Shown here: positions 29,677-38,057 of the stretch, in pieces
Layout: every line of letters starts with the position of its first letter
Numbering within the stretch: position 1 is the stretch's first letter
Assembly: GCA_902584815.1 (NCBI GenBank)
Contig: CACIBF010000002.1
Location: 42,439-106,438 of the forward strand
DNA length: 64,000 nt
Direction: 5' to 3'
Source of the DNA: an uncultured Pelagibacteraceae bacterium
GTDB lineage: Bacteria > Pseudomonadota > Alphaproteobacteria > Pelagibacterales > AG-422-B15
Notes under the pieces: model-generated
The model's database searches: none
Told to the model about the DNA's origin: nothing
What the model saw: the letters and a program-made list of their open reading frames with translations, nothing else
Translations under genes and position numbers: made by a program

Positions 29677-30234
29677 ATGAAAATTTTTAACTCATCAGAA
29701 ACAAAATATAGCAATAGTCGAATTGTTATTATGTTGGTTACAGTTGTATTTTTAATGCTTGGCTTAGCTTATGCCTCAGTTCCACTTTATGACTTATTTT
29801 GTAGGATTACAGGTTTTGGTGGAACCCCAGCCGTTAGTTTGGAAAAAAGTGAATATACAATTAATCAAAATATTAATATTAGGTTGGATGCAAATGTAAC
29901 AAATCTTAACTGGGATTTTTCGCCTGAAAAAAATGTATATAAAATTAAAATTGGTGAAAATAAAGTTATTAATTATTTGGCTCAAAATTTATCTGATGAA
30001 ACGCAAGTAGGCACCGCTCTCTTTAATGTAACGCCAGAACAAGCTGGTCAATACTTTACAAAAATCGAATGCTTTTGTTTTCATGATTTAATGCTTGAGC
30101 CTGGAGAAGAAATAAAGCTGCCAGTAAGTTTTTATATTGATCCAGAAATAATTGATGATCAATTTTTAAAAAATCTTTCTGAAGTTACTTTATCCTATAC
30201 CTTTTTTAAAAATGCTGATACACCAGTCTCATGA
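29677..30234 (+). CDS. ctaG: Cytochrome c oxidase assembly protein CtaG (Cox11 type)
   Basis: Copper chaperone delivering Cu to the CuB site. One N-terminal span (about residues 15-36, ending VPLYDLFCRITGFGGT) anchors an extracytoplasmic immunoglobulin-like domain with the copper motif CFCFHD and the segment LEPGEEIKLPVSFYIDP. Its 185 residues are normal. Its stop overlaps the ATG of ctaE (ATGA). Confidence 0.95.
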   Translation: MKIFNSSETKYSNSRIVIMLVTVVFLMLGLAYASVPLYDLFCRITGFGGTPAVSLEKSEYTINQNINIRLDANVTNLNWDFSPEKNVYKIKIGENKVINYLAQNLSDETQVGTALFNVTPEQAGQYFTKIECFCFHDLMLEPGEEIKLPVSFYIDPEIIDDQFLKNLSEVTLSYTFFKNADTPVS

Positions 30235-31028
30235 GTTCAAAAAATTCAAATTCTCACCAATATCATTTAGTAGATCCTAGTCCATGGCCTTTATTGGCGT
30301 CAATCGGGGCTTTAGTTTTGTGTTTTGGAGCTGTTATATATTTTAGGTCAGACAATCCCTGGGTAATGATACTGGGCTTAGGAATCGTAATTTATATTGG
30401 TTACATGTGGTTCCGTGACATTATCAAAGAAGGGGAACATGATGGTCATCATTCTGAAGTCGTTCAGTTAGGGCTTAGATATGGAATGACTTTGTTTATT
30501 GCTTCAGAGGTTATGTTCTTTGTTGCATGGTTCTGGGCTTATTTTAATGCGTCATTGTTTCCTACAGAACAAATTGGTTCCGCATGGCCACCAGCAGACA
30601 TTCACTTGATGGATCCGTGGCATATTCCTCTTATAAATACTCTTATTCTTTTATTGTCTGGTACAACACTGACATGGGCACATCACGCACTTCAAGAGGG
30701 CCACAGAAAAGAAGTTATTCAAGGTCTCATTCTCACAATTATATTAGGCGTAATCTTTACTGGATTTCAAGTATATGAGTATATGCATGCAGAATTTGAA
30801 TTTTCAGGCCACATATATGGCGCTACATTTTATATGGCCACTGGATTTCACGGAGCACATGTTCTTATAGGAACACTTTTCATAGTTGTTTGCTTAGGAA
30901 GGATGCTTGCTGGCCACTTTAAATCTGATCACCATTTTGGGTTTGAGGCATGTGCTTGGTATTGGCATTTCGTTGATGTTGTTTGGTTATTCTTATTTGC
31001 AGCGATATATGTCTGGGGCTATTACTAA
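30231..31028 (+). CDS. ctaE: Cytochrome c oxidase subunit III
   Basis: Seven-span core subunit that stabilises proton uptake. Recognisable segments are YHLVDPSPWPLLASIGAL at the N-terminus, RYGMTLFIASEVMFFVAWFW and the C-terminal FEACAWYWHFVDVVWLFLF. Length 265 residues. It overlaps ctaG at its start and is followed directly by a SURF1 gene. Confidence 0.96.
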   Translation: MSSKNSNSHQYHLVDPSPWPLLASIGALVLCFGAVIYFRSDNPWVMILGLGIVIYIGYMWFRDIIKEGEHDGHHSEVVQLGLRYGMTLFIASEVMFFVAWFWAYFNASLFPTEQIGSAWPPADIHLMDPWHIPLINTLILLLSGTTLTWAHHALQEGHRKEVIQGLILTIILGVIFTGFQVYEYMHAEFEFSGHIYGATFYMATGFHGAHVLIGTLFIVVCLGRMLAGHFKSDHHFGFEACAWYWHFVDVVWLFLFAAIYVWGYY

Positions 31029-31036
31029 AGTTTAAA

Positions 31037-31735
31037 TTGATAAGAAATATTCTTTTTCATTTCATTTTCCTATCGGCATTAATTATTTTGCCTAACCTTG
31101 GTTTATGGCAACTTGATCGACTAGAATGGAAAAATGAATTATTAAATAATATTAGCAGTCGACAAGTAGCAGATAATATTACTTTTCCATATAATGAAAG
31201 TTTAGAAGATTTTGAGTATAGAAATACATCTGTGGAAGGTAAGTTTCTAGACAATACTCAAACATTTTTTTTTAGACCTAATTTAAGTGGTCAATCAGGA
31301 TATAATGTGATTAGTGCTTTTAAAACTATCGATGATAGTGTTGTTTACGTAGATATAGGTTGGATACCATTCGAGCAAAAAGAAAATATAGATTTCCTAG
31401 ATATAGATTATAATAAAAACTTTAGTCTTAAAGGAATACTAATTTCATCTAAAGAAAGAAATATGTTCTCACCTGAAAATGACTACATTAAAAATATTTG
31501 GTATACATTGAGCTCAACTGAAATGAATAAATTTTATAAACTAAATGGAAGCTTTTTTATCCTGAAGATAATTGATCAAAATTATTTTGAGCAAACTCTG
31601 ATAGAGTTTAATCCTACTCAAATACCAAATAATCATTTACAATATGCCGGAACATGGTTCCTGCTTTTTATTGTAGTTGGAATCTTATATTTTTATCAAG
31701 TATATCAAATAATTAGAATTAAATGGAATACATAA
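31037..31735 (+). CDS. SURF1 family oxidase assembly protein
   Basis: Assists heme a insertion into subunit I. The protein has the SURF1 two-span layout: an N-terminal span followed by LGLWQLDRLEWK, the central YVDIGWIPFEQ motif, NNHLQYAGTWF before the second span, and a short tail. I take the TTG at 31037 as start (232 residues), because an upstream start at 30983 would lie inside the ctaE coding region and add 18 atypical residues before the span. Its 3' end overlaps thrC by 13 bases. Confidence 0.88.
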   Translation: MIRNILFHFIFLSALIILPNLGLWQLDRLEWKNELLNNISSRQVADNITFPYNESLEDFEYRNTSVEGKFLDNTQTFFFRPNLSGQSGYNVISAFKTIDDSVVYVDIGWIPFEQKENIDFLDIDYNKNFSLKGILISSKERNMFSPENDYIKNIWYTLSSTEMNKFYKLNGSFFILKIIDQNYFEQTLIEFNPTQIPNNHLQYAGTWFLLFIVVGILYFYQVYQIIRIKWNT

Positions 31736-33096
31736 GTACAAGGGGATCAAAAGTAGGGTCATTTCAGAGTGTCTTAATGAAGGGACTGGCTCAAGATGGT
31801 GGTTTGTTTATTCCAAATGAATGGCCTCAAATTAATACAAATGAACTTGGGTCTGATTTAAGTTATGAAAATCTTACTGCAAAGATTATTCAACCATTTA
31901 TAGGTTCTGAAATAAACGACGATGATCTCCATAGTATTATAAAAAATGCTTACAAAGATTTTTCTTCACCTGATCCAGTTACATTTAAAAAATTATCGAG
32001 AGGTGAAACAGTGGTGGAGTTATTTAATGGGCCAACATTAGCATTTAAAGATTTCGCCATGCAATTATTAATTCCTATTTTTGATTATTTTCTCGACAAG
32101 GAAGATAAACAAATGAATTTAATTGTTGCTACTTCAGGTGATACTGGATCAGCAGCAATACATGCAGTTAATAAAAGTAAGAATCTAAATATTTATTGTT
32201 TATATCCAAAGAATAGAATTTCTGAATTTCAAAGAAGACAAATGTCCACAGTCAAAAGTAATAAGATAAATCTTTGTGAGATCAACGGAACTTTTGATGA
32301 TTGTCAAAATATAGTTAAAGAGATTTTAGCTGATAATGAATTTAGTGGAAAATATAATATATCAGCAGTTAATTCAATAAATTGGGCAAGAGTGATGATT
32401 CAAGTTGTTTATTATTTTTTTTCAGCTTTAAGACAGGATAATTGTGAAAGTACATATAATTTCTCAGTGCCAACTGGCAATTTTGGTGATGTTTATGCAG
32501 GATATATTGCCAAAAAAATGGGTTTAAATATAAATCGTTTAATTGTAGCTACAAATGAAAATGATATTTTAGATCGTTTTTTTAAAACAGGTCAATACAT
32601 GTCACGTGAAGTTGTTAAAACTTCGAGTCCCAGTATGGATATTCAGGTAGCAAGTAACTTTGAAAGGTTATTATTTGATGCCCTTAATCGTTCTAGTTCG
32701 AAAATAAATGAAAAAATGAATAATTTTAAAATAAACGGAAATATAAGTGTTACTTCTCAAAACCTTGAAGTTTGCCAAAGTTATTTTTCTTCAGAAAAAG
32801 TAGATATGAAAAGTGTTGAAAAAGTTATAAAAGATACTTATGAAACTGATGGGTATTTGGTAGATCCTCACACTGCTATTGGTATTCATGCTTCAAGACA
32901 AAACCAACAAATTGAAAATAATTTTATATTAGGCACAGCTCATCCAGTTAAATTTCTTGATACAGTTGAGGATTCTATTCAGTCAAAAACAAATTTATTA
33001 AATGGTTACGAGAAATTATTTGAAGCCACAGAGAAATTTGATAGTTTGAATAACAGTGTTGATGAAGTTAAGCTTAAAATAGAATCCAGTAGTTGA
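31723..33096 (+). CDS. thrC: Threonine synthase
   Basis: PLP enzyme converting O-phosphohomoserine to threonine. The N-terminus YISTRG is typical, the PLP lysine is in GPTLAFKDFAMQ, and ATSGDTGSAA and SVPTGNFGDVYAGY bind the cofactor phosphate and substrate. Length 457 residues matches the long type I group. It begins inside the end of the SURF1 gene. Homoserine kinase (thrB) is encoded about 1.5 kb downstream on the other strand. Confidence 0.95.
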   Translation: MEYISTRGSKVGSFQSVLMKGLAQDGGLFIPNEWPQINTNELGSDLSYENLTAKIIQPFIGSEINDDDLHSIIKNAYKDFSSPDPVTFKKLSRGETVVELFNGPTLAFKDFAMQLLIPIFDYFLDKEDKQMNLIVATSGDTGSAAIHAVNKSKNLNIYCLYPKNRISEFQRRQMSTVKSNKINLCEINGTFDDCQNIVKEILADNEFSGKYNISAVNSINWARVMIQVVYYFFSALRQDNCESTYNFSVPTGNFGDVYAGYIAKKMGLNINRLIVATNENDILDRFFKTGQYMSREVVKTSSPSMDIQVASNFERLLFDALNRSSSKINEKMNNFKINGNISVTSQNLEVCQSYFSSEKVDMKSVEKVIKDTYETDGYLVDPHTAIGIHASRQNQQIENNFILGTAHPVKFLDTVEDSIQSKTNLLNGYEKLFEATEKFDSLNNSVDEVKLKIESSS

Positions 33097-33100
33097 TACC

Positions 33101-33682
33101 ATGTCTTTCTTATCATCATATCCTTCTAAAAAAATCCCAAAATATCTTGATGGGGATAGAGTGTATTTAAGATCACCCGAATATAGAGACTGGGAAAAAT
33201 GGTCGGAAACGAGAAGAGAGAACATGTCTCATCTCAAACCCTGGGAACCTACATGGCCTCTTAACGATCTTGAAAGAAATTCTTTTTTAAGAAGAGTTAA
33301 AGTTTATGAAAAGTTAATTAGTAATGATGAGGCATATCCTTTTCTAATTTTTGATAAAAATTCCAATGAGCTAATTGGTGAATTAAATATCAATAATGTA
33401 CAACGCGGAGTACTCCAAAGCTGTTCAATTGGATATTGGATATCTAAAAATAGGATTGGGCTTGGATTTATGTCAGAATCAATCATGTTAATTAAAAATT
33501 TTATTTTTAATGAGCTTGGATTGCATCGTATTGAGGCAGCTTGCTTAGAGTCAAATGAACCGTCTTTGAATGTTCTTAATAAAAATAACTTTCATATTGA
33601 GGGTAAGGCAAGAAAATATCTCAAGATCAATGGTAAGTGGCAAGACCATCTAATTTTTTCCTGTCTTGAGAGTGAAGATTAA
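33101..33682 (+). CDS. RimJ/RimL-type GNAT acetyltransferase
   Basis: 193-residue GNAT-fold enzyme resembling ribosomal-protein alanine acetyltransferases. Visible elements are VYLRSPEYRDW near the start, SCSIGYWISKNRIGLGFMSE (acetyl-CoA binding region) and GLHRIEAACLESNEPSLNVL with the catalytic-face residues. It starts 4 bases after thrC. The exact substrate (a ribosomal protein or other N-terminus) is inferred from the subfamily only. Confidence 0.82.
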   Translation: MSFLSSYPSKKIPKYLDGDRVYLRSPEYRDWEKWSETRRENMSHLKPWEPTWPLNDLERNSFLRRVKVYEKLISNDEAYPFLIFDKNSNELIGELNINNVQRGVLQSCSIGYWISKNRIGLGFMSESIMLIKNFIFNELGLHRIEAACLESNEPSLNVLNKNNFHIEGKARKYLKINGKWQDHLIFSCLESED

Positions 33683-33744
33683 TTATCTTTACATATCATT
33701 ATCTTTAAATAGCATATGTTTTAAATGAGTAGAAAGTTTTAGTT

Positions 33745-34230
33745 ATGAGTATAAAAGTAGGCGATCAGATTCCTGAAGAAAATCTTGTAGTAATGACTGA
33801 AAAAGATGGACCACAAGGTTTTTCTTTAAGGGAGTATTGTAAGGGAAAAAAAATAGTTTTAATTGGTTTGCCAGGAGCATTTACTCCTACATGTCATAGA
33901 AATCATTTGCCAGGATATTTAGAAAATTATGATGCCTTAAAATCAAAAGGTGTTGATGAGATAATATGTTTTAGTACAAATGATATCTTTGTGAATTCTG
34001 CTTGGATTCAAAGTTTAGGGGCTGCAGAAAAAGTAATAATGTTATCTGACTCAAAAGCAGAATTTTCAAAAGCATTGGGTACTGATTATAGTGATCCGTT
34101 TGGGACTTCTATCAAAACACAAAGGTTCTCTATGTATCTAGTCGATTCAGTCATTAGAGAGCTTTTTATTGAGCAAGAATCAGGGCAAGCATTACTAAGT
34201 GGTGCCCTAAATATGATTGATAGCATTTAA
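33745..34230 (+). CDS. Peroxiredoxin, Prx5/type II
   Basis: Reduces peroxides, usually with glutaredoxin or thioredoxin. The peroxidatic site PGAFTPTCHRNHLPGY is intact, and SDSKAEFSKALG is typical of the AhpE/Prx5-type redoxin family. Length 161 residues; no signal peptide, so cytoplasmic. A 62-base gap separates it from the acetyltransferase gene, and it converges on rnhA with a four-base overlap. Confidence 0.9.
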   Translation: MSIKVGDQIPEENLVVMTEKDGPQGFSLREYCKGKKIVLIGLPGAFTPTCHRNHLPGYLENYDALKSKGVDEIICFSTNDIFVNSAWIQSLGAAEKVIMLSDSKAEFSKALGTDYSDPFGTSIKTQRFSMYLVDSVIRELFIEQESGQALLSGALNMIDSI

Positions 34231-34655
34231 CTTTCTAATATTGCTTGAGTTGCAAGTTTGTCGGCTATTTCATTTCCATAGTCTCCAGCATGACCTTTTA
34301 CCCAGCTCCATTTAACATCATGCTTCGCTGAAACAGTGTCTAGCAAGACCCAAAGGTCTTTATTTTTTACATCTTTTTTTTGAGATGTTTTCCAATGATT
34401 ATTTTTCCAATTTTTGATCCATTCAGTTATTCCTTGCATGACATATTTGGAGTCAGTAAAAACTTCTATTTCTCTAGCTTCATCATAATGTTCAAGCGCT
34501 TTGATAACTGCGGTCAATTCCATTCTATTATTGGTAGTATTCAATTCACTTCCACTTAATTTTTTTTCATTATCGTTTTCTTGGATTAATGCTCCCCATC
34601 CACCTTTACCAGGATTCCCAGAACAAGCTCCATCTGTATAAATTTTAATTTTCAT
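34227..34655 (-). CDS. rnhA: Ribonuclease HI
   Basis: Degrades the RNA strand of RNA-DNA hybrids. The catalytic carboxylates are present in IYTDGACSGNPG (Asp), RMELTAVIKAL (Glu) and FTDSKYVMQGI (Asp), with the C-terminal VKGHAGDYGNEIAD supplying His and Asp. Its 142 residues are usual. The ATG overlaps the thrB stop (ATGA), a gene pair found in many alphaproteobacteria. Confidence 0.95.
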   Translation of the reverse strand: MKIKIYTDGACSGNPGKGGWGALIQENDNEKKLSGSELNTTNNRMELTAVIKALEHYDEAREIEVFTDSKYVMQGITEWIKNWKNNHWKTSQKKDVKNKDLWVLLDTVSAKHDVKWSWVKGHAGDYGNEIADKLATQAILES

Positions 34656-35614
34656 AATCCATATTCTCTTGCATGAGAAATTGATTGATGAAATTTAAGC
34701 TTCTTGAGATACTCCGTTGGATCTTTTTTCACAAGAAGAGAACTGCTTGTCTCTTGATAGAAGTCTATTAACCTTGTTAGCAAAAATCTCAATGCTGCAG
34801 CTCTACACAATAAAGGCAAGCTATTTATTTCACTTATAGTTAATTTCCTCACACCATTATAGCTTGAAAGTAATTTCTTGGCTTTTGAGATATTAAACTC
34901 ATTACTTTTTTCTTCAAAACACCAAGCATTTATACATATAGCTATTTCATATGCATAATAATCATTGCAAGAAAAATAAAAATCGATAATACCCGACAAT
35001 GAATTATTTATAAAAAAAACATTATCTGGAAATAAGTCTGCATGAATAATGCCACTTGGTAAATTAAAGGATATGTTTTGATTTAAGAAATGGTATTCAT
35101 TTTTGATTAATTCAATAGGAACATCATTCGACTCTGATATTTTCTCCTCCAATTTTTTGATTAAAACTGCAAAATTTTCAAAGCCCATTTGATTTTTCCT
35201 GCTCATGTTAAGGACACTTGAAGCATTATGAAACAATGCCATAGATTTTCCTAATTCAGAACAATGGTTAGGTTCAATTCGATTGAGTATTTCCCCATCA
35301 ACATAAGATGTAAGAGAGGCTGGTTTTCCCTTTAGCAGTTTGTAATATTCATTATCCTTAGTTTTAATTGCTTGAGGGCATTTTATCCCACTATCATTCA
35401 AATGATTCATAAGATCAAAAAAGAAAGGTAAGTCATCCTGATGAGTTCGTTTTTCAAATATAGTTAAAATATATTTTTGATTATTTATTTTAACTAAATA
35501 GTTAGTATTCTCTATTCCAGATTTTATTCCAACTAGGTCATCAGCTTTACCAATAGAATAAAGATCTAAGAATTCATTTAATTCAATCAGTGAAATATTT
35601 GTATATACAGCCAT
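34652..35614 (-). CDS. thrB: Homoserine kinase (ThrB2, aminoglycoside phosphotransferase fold)
   Basis: Phosphorylates homoserine for threonine synthesis. The N-terminus AVYTNISLIELNEFLDLY and GIENTNYLV are typical of the alphaproteobacterial type; GIIHADLFPDNVFF is the kinase catalytic loop and IIDFYFS carries the metal Asp. Length 320 residues. Translationally coupled to rnhA. Supplies the substrate of the nearby threonine synthase. Confidence 0.92.
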   Translation of the reverse strand: MAVYTNISLIELNEFLDLYSIGKADDLVGIKSGIENTNYLVKINNQKYILTIFEKRTHQDDLPFFFDLMNHLNDSGIKCPQAIKTKDNEYYKLLKGKPASLTSYVDGEILNRIEPNHCSELGKSMALFHNASSVLNMSRKNQMGFENFAVLIKKLEEKISESNDVPIELIKNEYHFLNQNISFNLPSGIIHADLFPDNVFFINNSLSGIIDFYFSCNDYYAYEIAICINAWCFEEKSNEFNISKAKKLLSSYNGVRKLTISEINSLPLLCRAAALRFLLTRLIDFYQETSSSLLVKKDPTEYLKKLKFHQSISHAREYGL

Positions 35615-35679
35615 ATGGTATTTATAGCTTAGATTAGTAAAGATAAAATAATTTTGTTAAATGATCAAAAAAAGGTGCT

Positions 35680-36171
35680 TTAATCTTGAAGTTTTTTAAT
35701 TTGATTAATTGAACTCTCAAACAATTTATTATTATTCTGATCATTCATATTTTTTGAAATTATTTTTTCTGCCACTTCTACAGATTTGTTCACAATTTCT
35801 TCATTTATTTTTTTAATAGCACTTTTCTGTGCCTGTTGAATTTTTTCAATTGATTGCTTTTCACTTCTTAAAATAAATTCTTCAACTTTCTTATTAGAAT
35901 TTTCTTCATATGATTTTGCATTGTTCTTAGCTTGATTAATAATATTTTCGGCTTCTTTGTTAGCAGACTCTATTTTTCTTTCATATTCGGCTAATAGTGA
36001 ATTAGCGTCTTCCTTAAGTTTTCTTGCATCATCTAAGTCATTCTTAATTTTACTAATTTGCTCATCTAATAATTTAGTAACCATATTTGGTACTTTAAGA
36101 TAGATAGCGATTGAAATAAAAATAATGAATGCGATAAAGACCCATGATGCTGGTTGGTAAAAAAAATCCAT
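35680..36171 (-). CDS. atpF: ATP synthase F0 subunit b
   Basis: Peripheral-stalk subunit: one N-terminal span (about residues 8-27) then a long charged helix, 163 residues in total. The order atpI-atpB-atpE-b'-b is the alphaproteobacterial arrangement. I assign the second gene as b because it is the distal one and begins directly at its span without an N-terminal extension. Seven bases separate it from the preceding gene. Confidence 0.9.
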   Translation of the reverse strand: MDFFYQPASWVFIAFIIFISIAIYLKVPNMVTKLLDEQISKIKNDLDDARKLKEDANSLLAEYERKIESANKEAENIINQAKNNAKSYEENSNKKVEEFILRSEKQSIEKIQQAQKSAIKKINEEIVNKSVEVAEKIISKNMNDQNNNKLFESSINQIKKLQD

Positions 36172-36177
36172 ATTTTC

Positions 36178-36726
36178 CTAATTTATCTCTTTCCGTATAT
36201 CTTCATCATCGAGTGACTCAGTAAGAAATTTAGCACTTATGAGTTTTATAGACTCAATTTTTGCATTTTCAATTTGATCTTTTGAATCCTCGTACTGTTT
36301 AATAATTCGATCTTTTGATTCACTTAGCATTTGTGAAAGTTTAAGATCTTGTTTTTTTTTAATGTTATCTATCATTTCATCAGCTTTTATTTTCGCTTGA
36401 TTAATAATCTCACCAGCTTCTTTAGAAGCAGATTGAATTTTTTCTTCATATTCTCTAAGAGTTTCTTCAGCCTCTGACTTCAGTTTTTCTGCCTCATTAA
36501 TATCAAGAAGGATTTTATCTTGCCTTTCTTCTATTGTATTTCTGAGCTTTGGAATAGCCGTCCTCCACATAAATAAATAGAGAATTCCAAAAGTGATTAT
36601 TAGCCAAAACAATTGAGATGGAAATGTTGTAATATCCATTTGAGGAAGGCCATCTCCTTCTGTGAAACCAATCTGTGGCCACAGAATAATGGAGACGAGA
36701 AAAACTATTTTCCAGAAAAAAGTCAT
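36178..36726 (-). CDS. ATP synthase F0 subunit b'
   Basis: Second peripheral-stalk subunit, 182 residues. It has a hydrophobic N-terminal segment (1-20) that could be a signal, then MDITTFPSQLFWLIITFGIL with the membrane span (typical of b'), WRTAIPKLRNTIEERQ, and a long coiled coil. Its helix shares a similar segment with subunit b (EYEEKIQSASKEAGEIINQA here; EYERKIESANKEAENIINQA there), consistent with b/b' being paralogues forming a heterodimer. Confidence 0.9.
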   Translation of the reverse strand: MTFFWKIVFLVSIILWPQIGFTEGDGLPQMDITTFPSQLFWLIITFGILYLFMWRTAIPKLRNTIEERQDKILLDINEAEKLKSEAEETLREYEEKIQSASKEAGEIINQAKIKADEMIDNIKKKQDLKLSQMLSESKDRIIKQYEDSKDQIENAKIESIKLISAKFLTESLDDEDIRKEIN

Positions 36727-36745
36727 AGTGTAAACGTACTCTTAA

Positions 36746-36988
<243 letters not shown>

Positions 36989-37006
36989 TTATTCTTAAAA
37001 TTCAAA

Positions 37007-37756
37007 TTAATGATGCGGATGCAATGCATCATTAAGATAAATACATGTTAAAATTGTGAAAATATATGCCTGTAAAAAAGCAATAAATACTTCCAATGCA
37101 TAAATTGCAACGAGACCTGCAAGAGGTATTATTCCAAAGAATCCCATCATCACGATAAATCCAGCAAATATTTTTATTATGCTGTGTCCCGCCAACATAT
37201 TTGCCATTAATCGAACAGATAGACTAACAGGCTTTGTTAGATATGAGATTATTTCTATTGGAATGATTATAGGAGCCATATAAACAGGAACTCCCTTAGG
37301 ATAAAACATTCTCAGGTACCCTAGACCATTTTTTACAAATCCAATAAGAGTTACGCCAATGAAAATTAAACCCGCAAAAGCAAATGTCACAATAATGTGA
37401 CTTGTTACAGTAAACGTGTAGGGAATTAAGCCAATTAGATTGCAGAAGAAAATGAACATGAATAAAGTAAAAACAAATGGAAAATAGTCTCTCCCTTGTT
37501 CACCTACATTGGCGCGTAGCAGGTTAGCTATAAAATTATATGATAGCTCACATATCATTTGAAATCGATTTGGTATGATTGATCGTTTAGAAAGTCCTAA
37601 CATAAATAAAAACATGATTGCGATTGTGGTAATCACCATGAATTGCGAAGAATTTGTGAATGAAATATCAATATTGCCAATCTTAATATCTGCTAATTTT
37701 GATATTGCAAATTGATGTATTGGATCGATTAAATTTGGTTCTTTTGCTGACGCCAT
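37007..37756 (-). CDS. atpB: ATP synthase F0 subunit a
   Basis: Proton-channel subunit. DPIHQFAI at the N-terminus and the essential Arg in SLSVRLMANMLAGHSIIKI are clear; FLQAYIFTILTCIYL is the conserved last helix. I start at the ATG at 37756 (249 residues, the usual alphaproteobacterial length), which lies 10 bases after atpI; an upstream start at 37804 would overlap atpI and add 16 unconserved residues. Confidence 0.93.
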   Translation of the reverse strand: MASAKEPNLIDPIHQFAISKLADIKIGNIDISFTNSSQFMVITTIAIMFLFMLGLSKRSIIPNRFQMICELSYNFIANLLRANVGEQGRDYFPFVFTLFMFIFFCNLIGLIPYTFTVTSHIIVTFAFAGLIFIGVTLIGFVKNGLGYLRMFYPKGVPVYMAPIIIPIEIISYLTKPVSLSVRLMANMLAGHSIIKIFAGFIVMMGFFGIIPLAGLVAIYALEVFIAFLQAYIFTILTCIYLNDALHPHH

Positions 37757-37766
37757 CGCGTAATTT

Positions 37767-38057
37767 TTAGTGATTTTGCATTGATTTTGCAACCCTAAAA
37801 ACATTTAAAATTCCAGCACAACCCCCTAGTAAAAAGAAGATAATGATGAATAAAGGGCGTGTATTAAAAAAGTTATCCAATAGTATTCCAATACCAACCC
37901 CAATGCCCACAGCTGCGACAATTTCTACCGTTAATTTCATTACTTTTCCAAGCTGAGATGGTGGGATGTTAGAATGATTGTCTAACTGATTCTTAGATTT
38001 TGCGGCTTCTATTTTTTGATTAAGCTGGCTTAGTTTGTCCTCATCATCTTGCATCAA
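37767..38057 (-). CDS. atpI: AtpI/AtpZ-type ATP synthase assembly protein
   Basis: 96 residues with a charged N-terminal half and two spans (about 45-65 and 70-90). It occupies the usual first place in the F0 operon and probably helps assemble the c-ring or transport Mg/Ca. Its ATG overlaps the stop of smc by four bases, so translation of the F0 genes is coupled to smc. Confidence 0.88.
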   Translation of the reverse strand: MMQDDEDKLSQLNQKIEAAKSKNQLDNHSNIPPSQLGKVMKLTVEIVAAVGIGVGIGILLDNFFNTRPLFIIIFFLLGGCAGILNVFRVAKSMQNH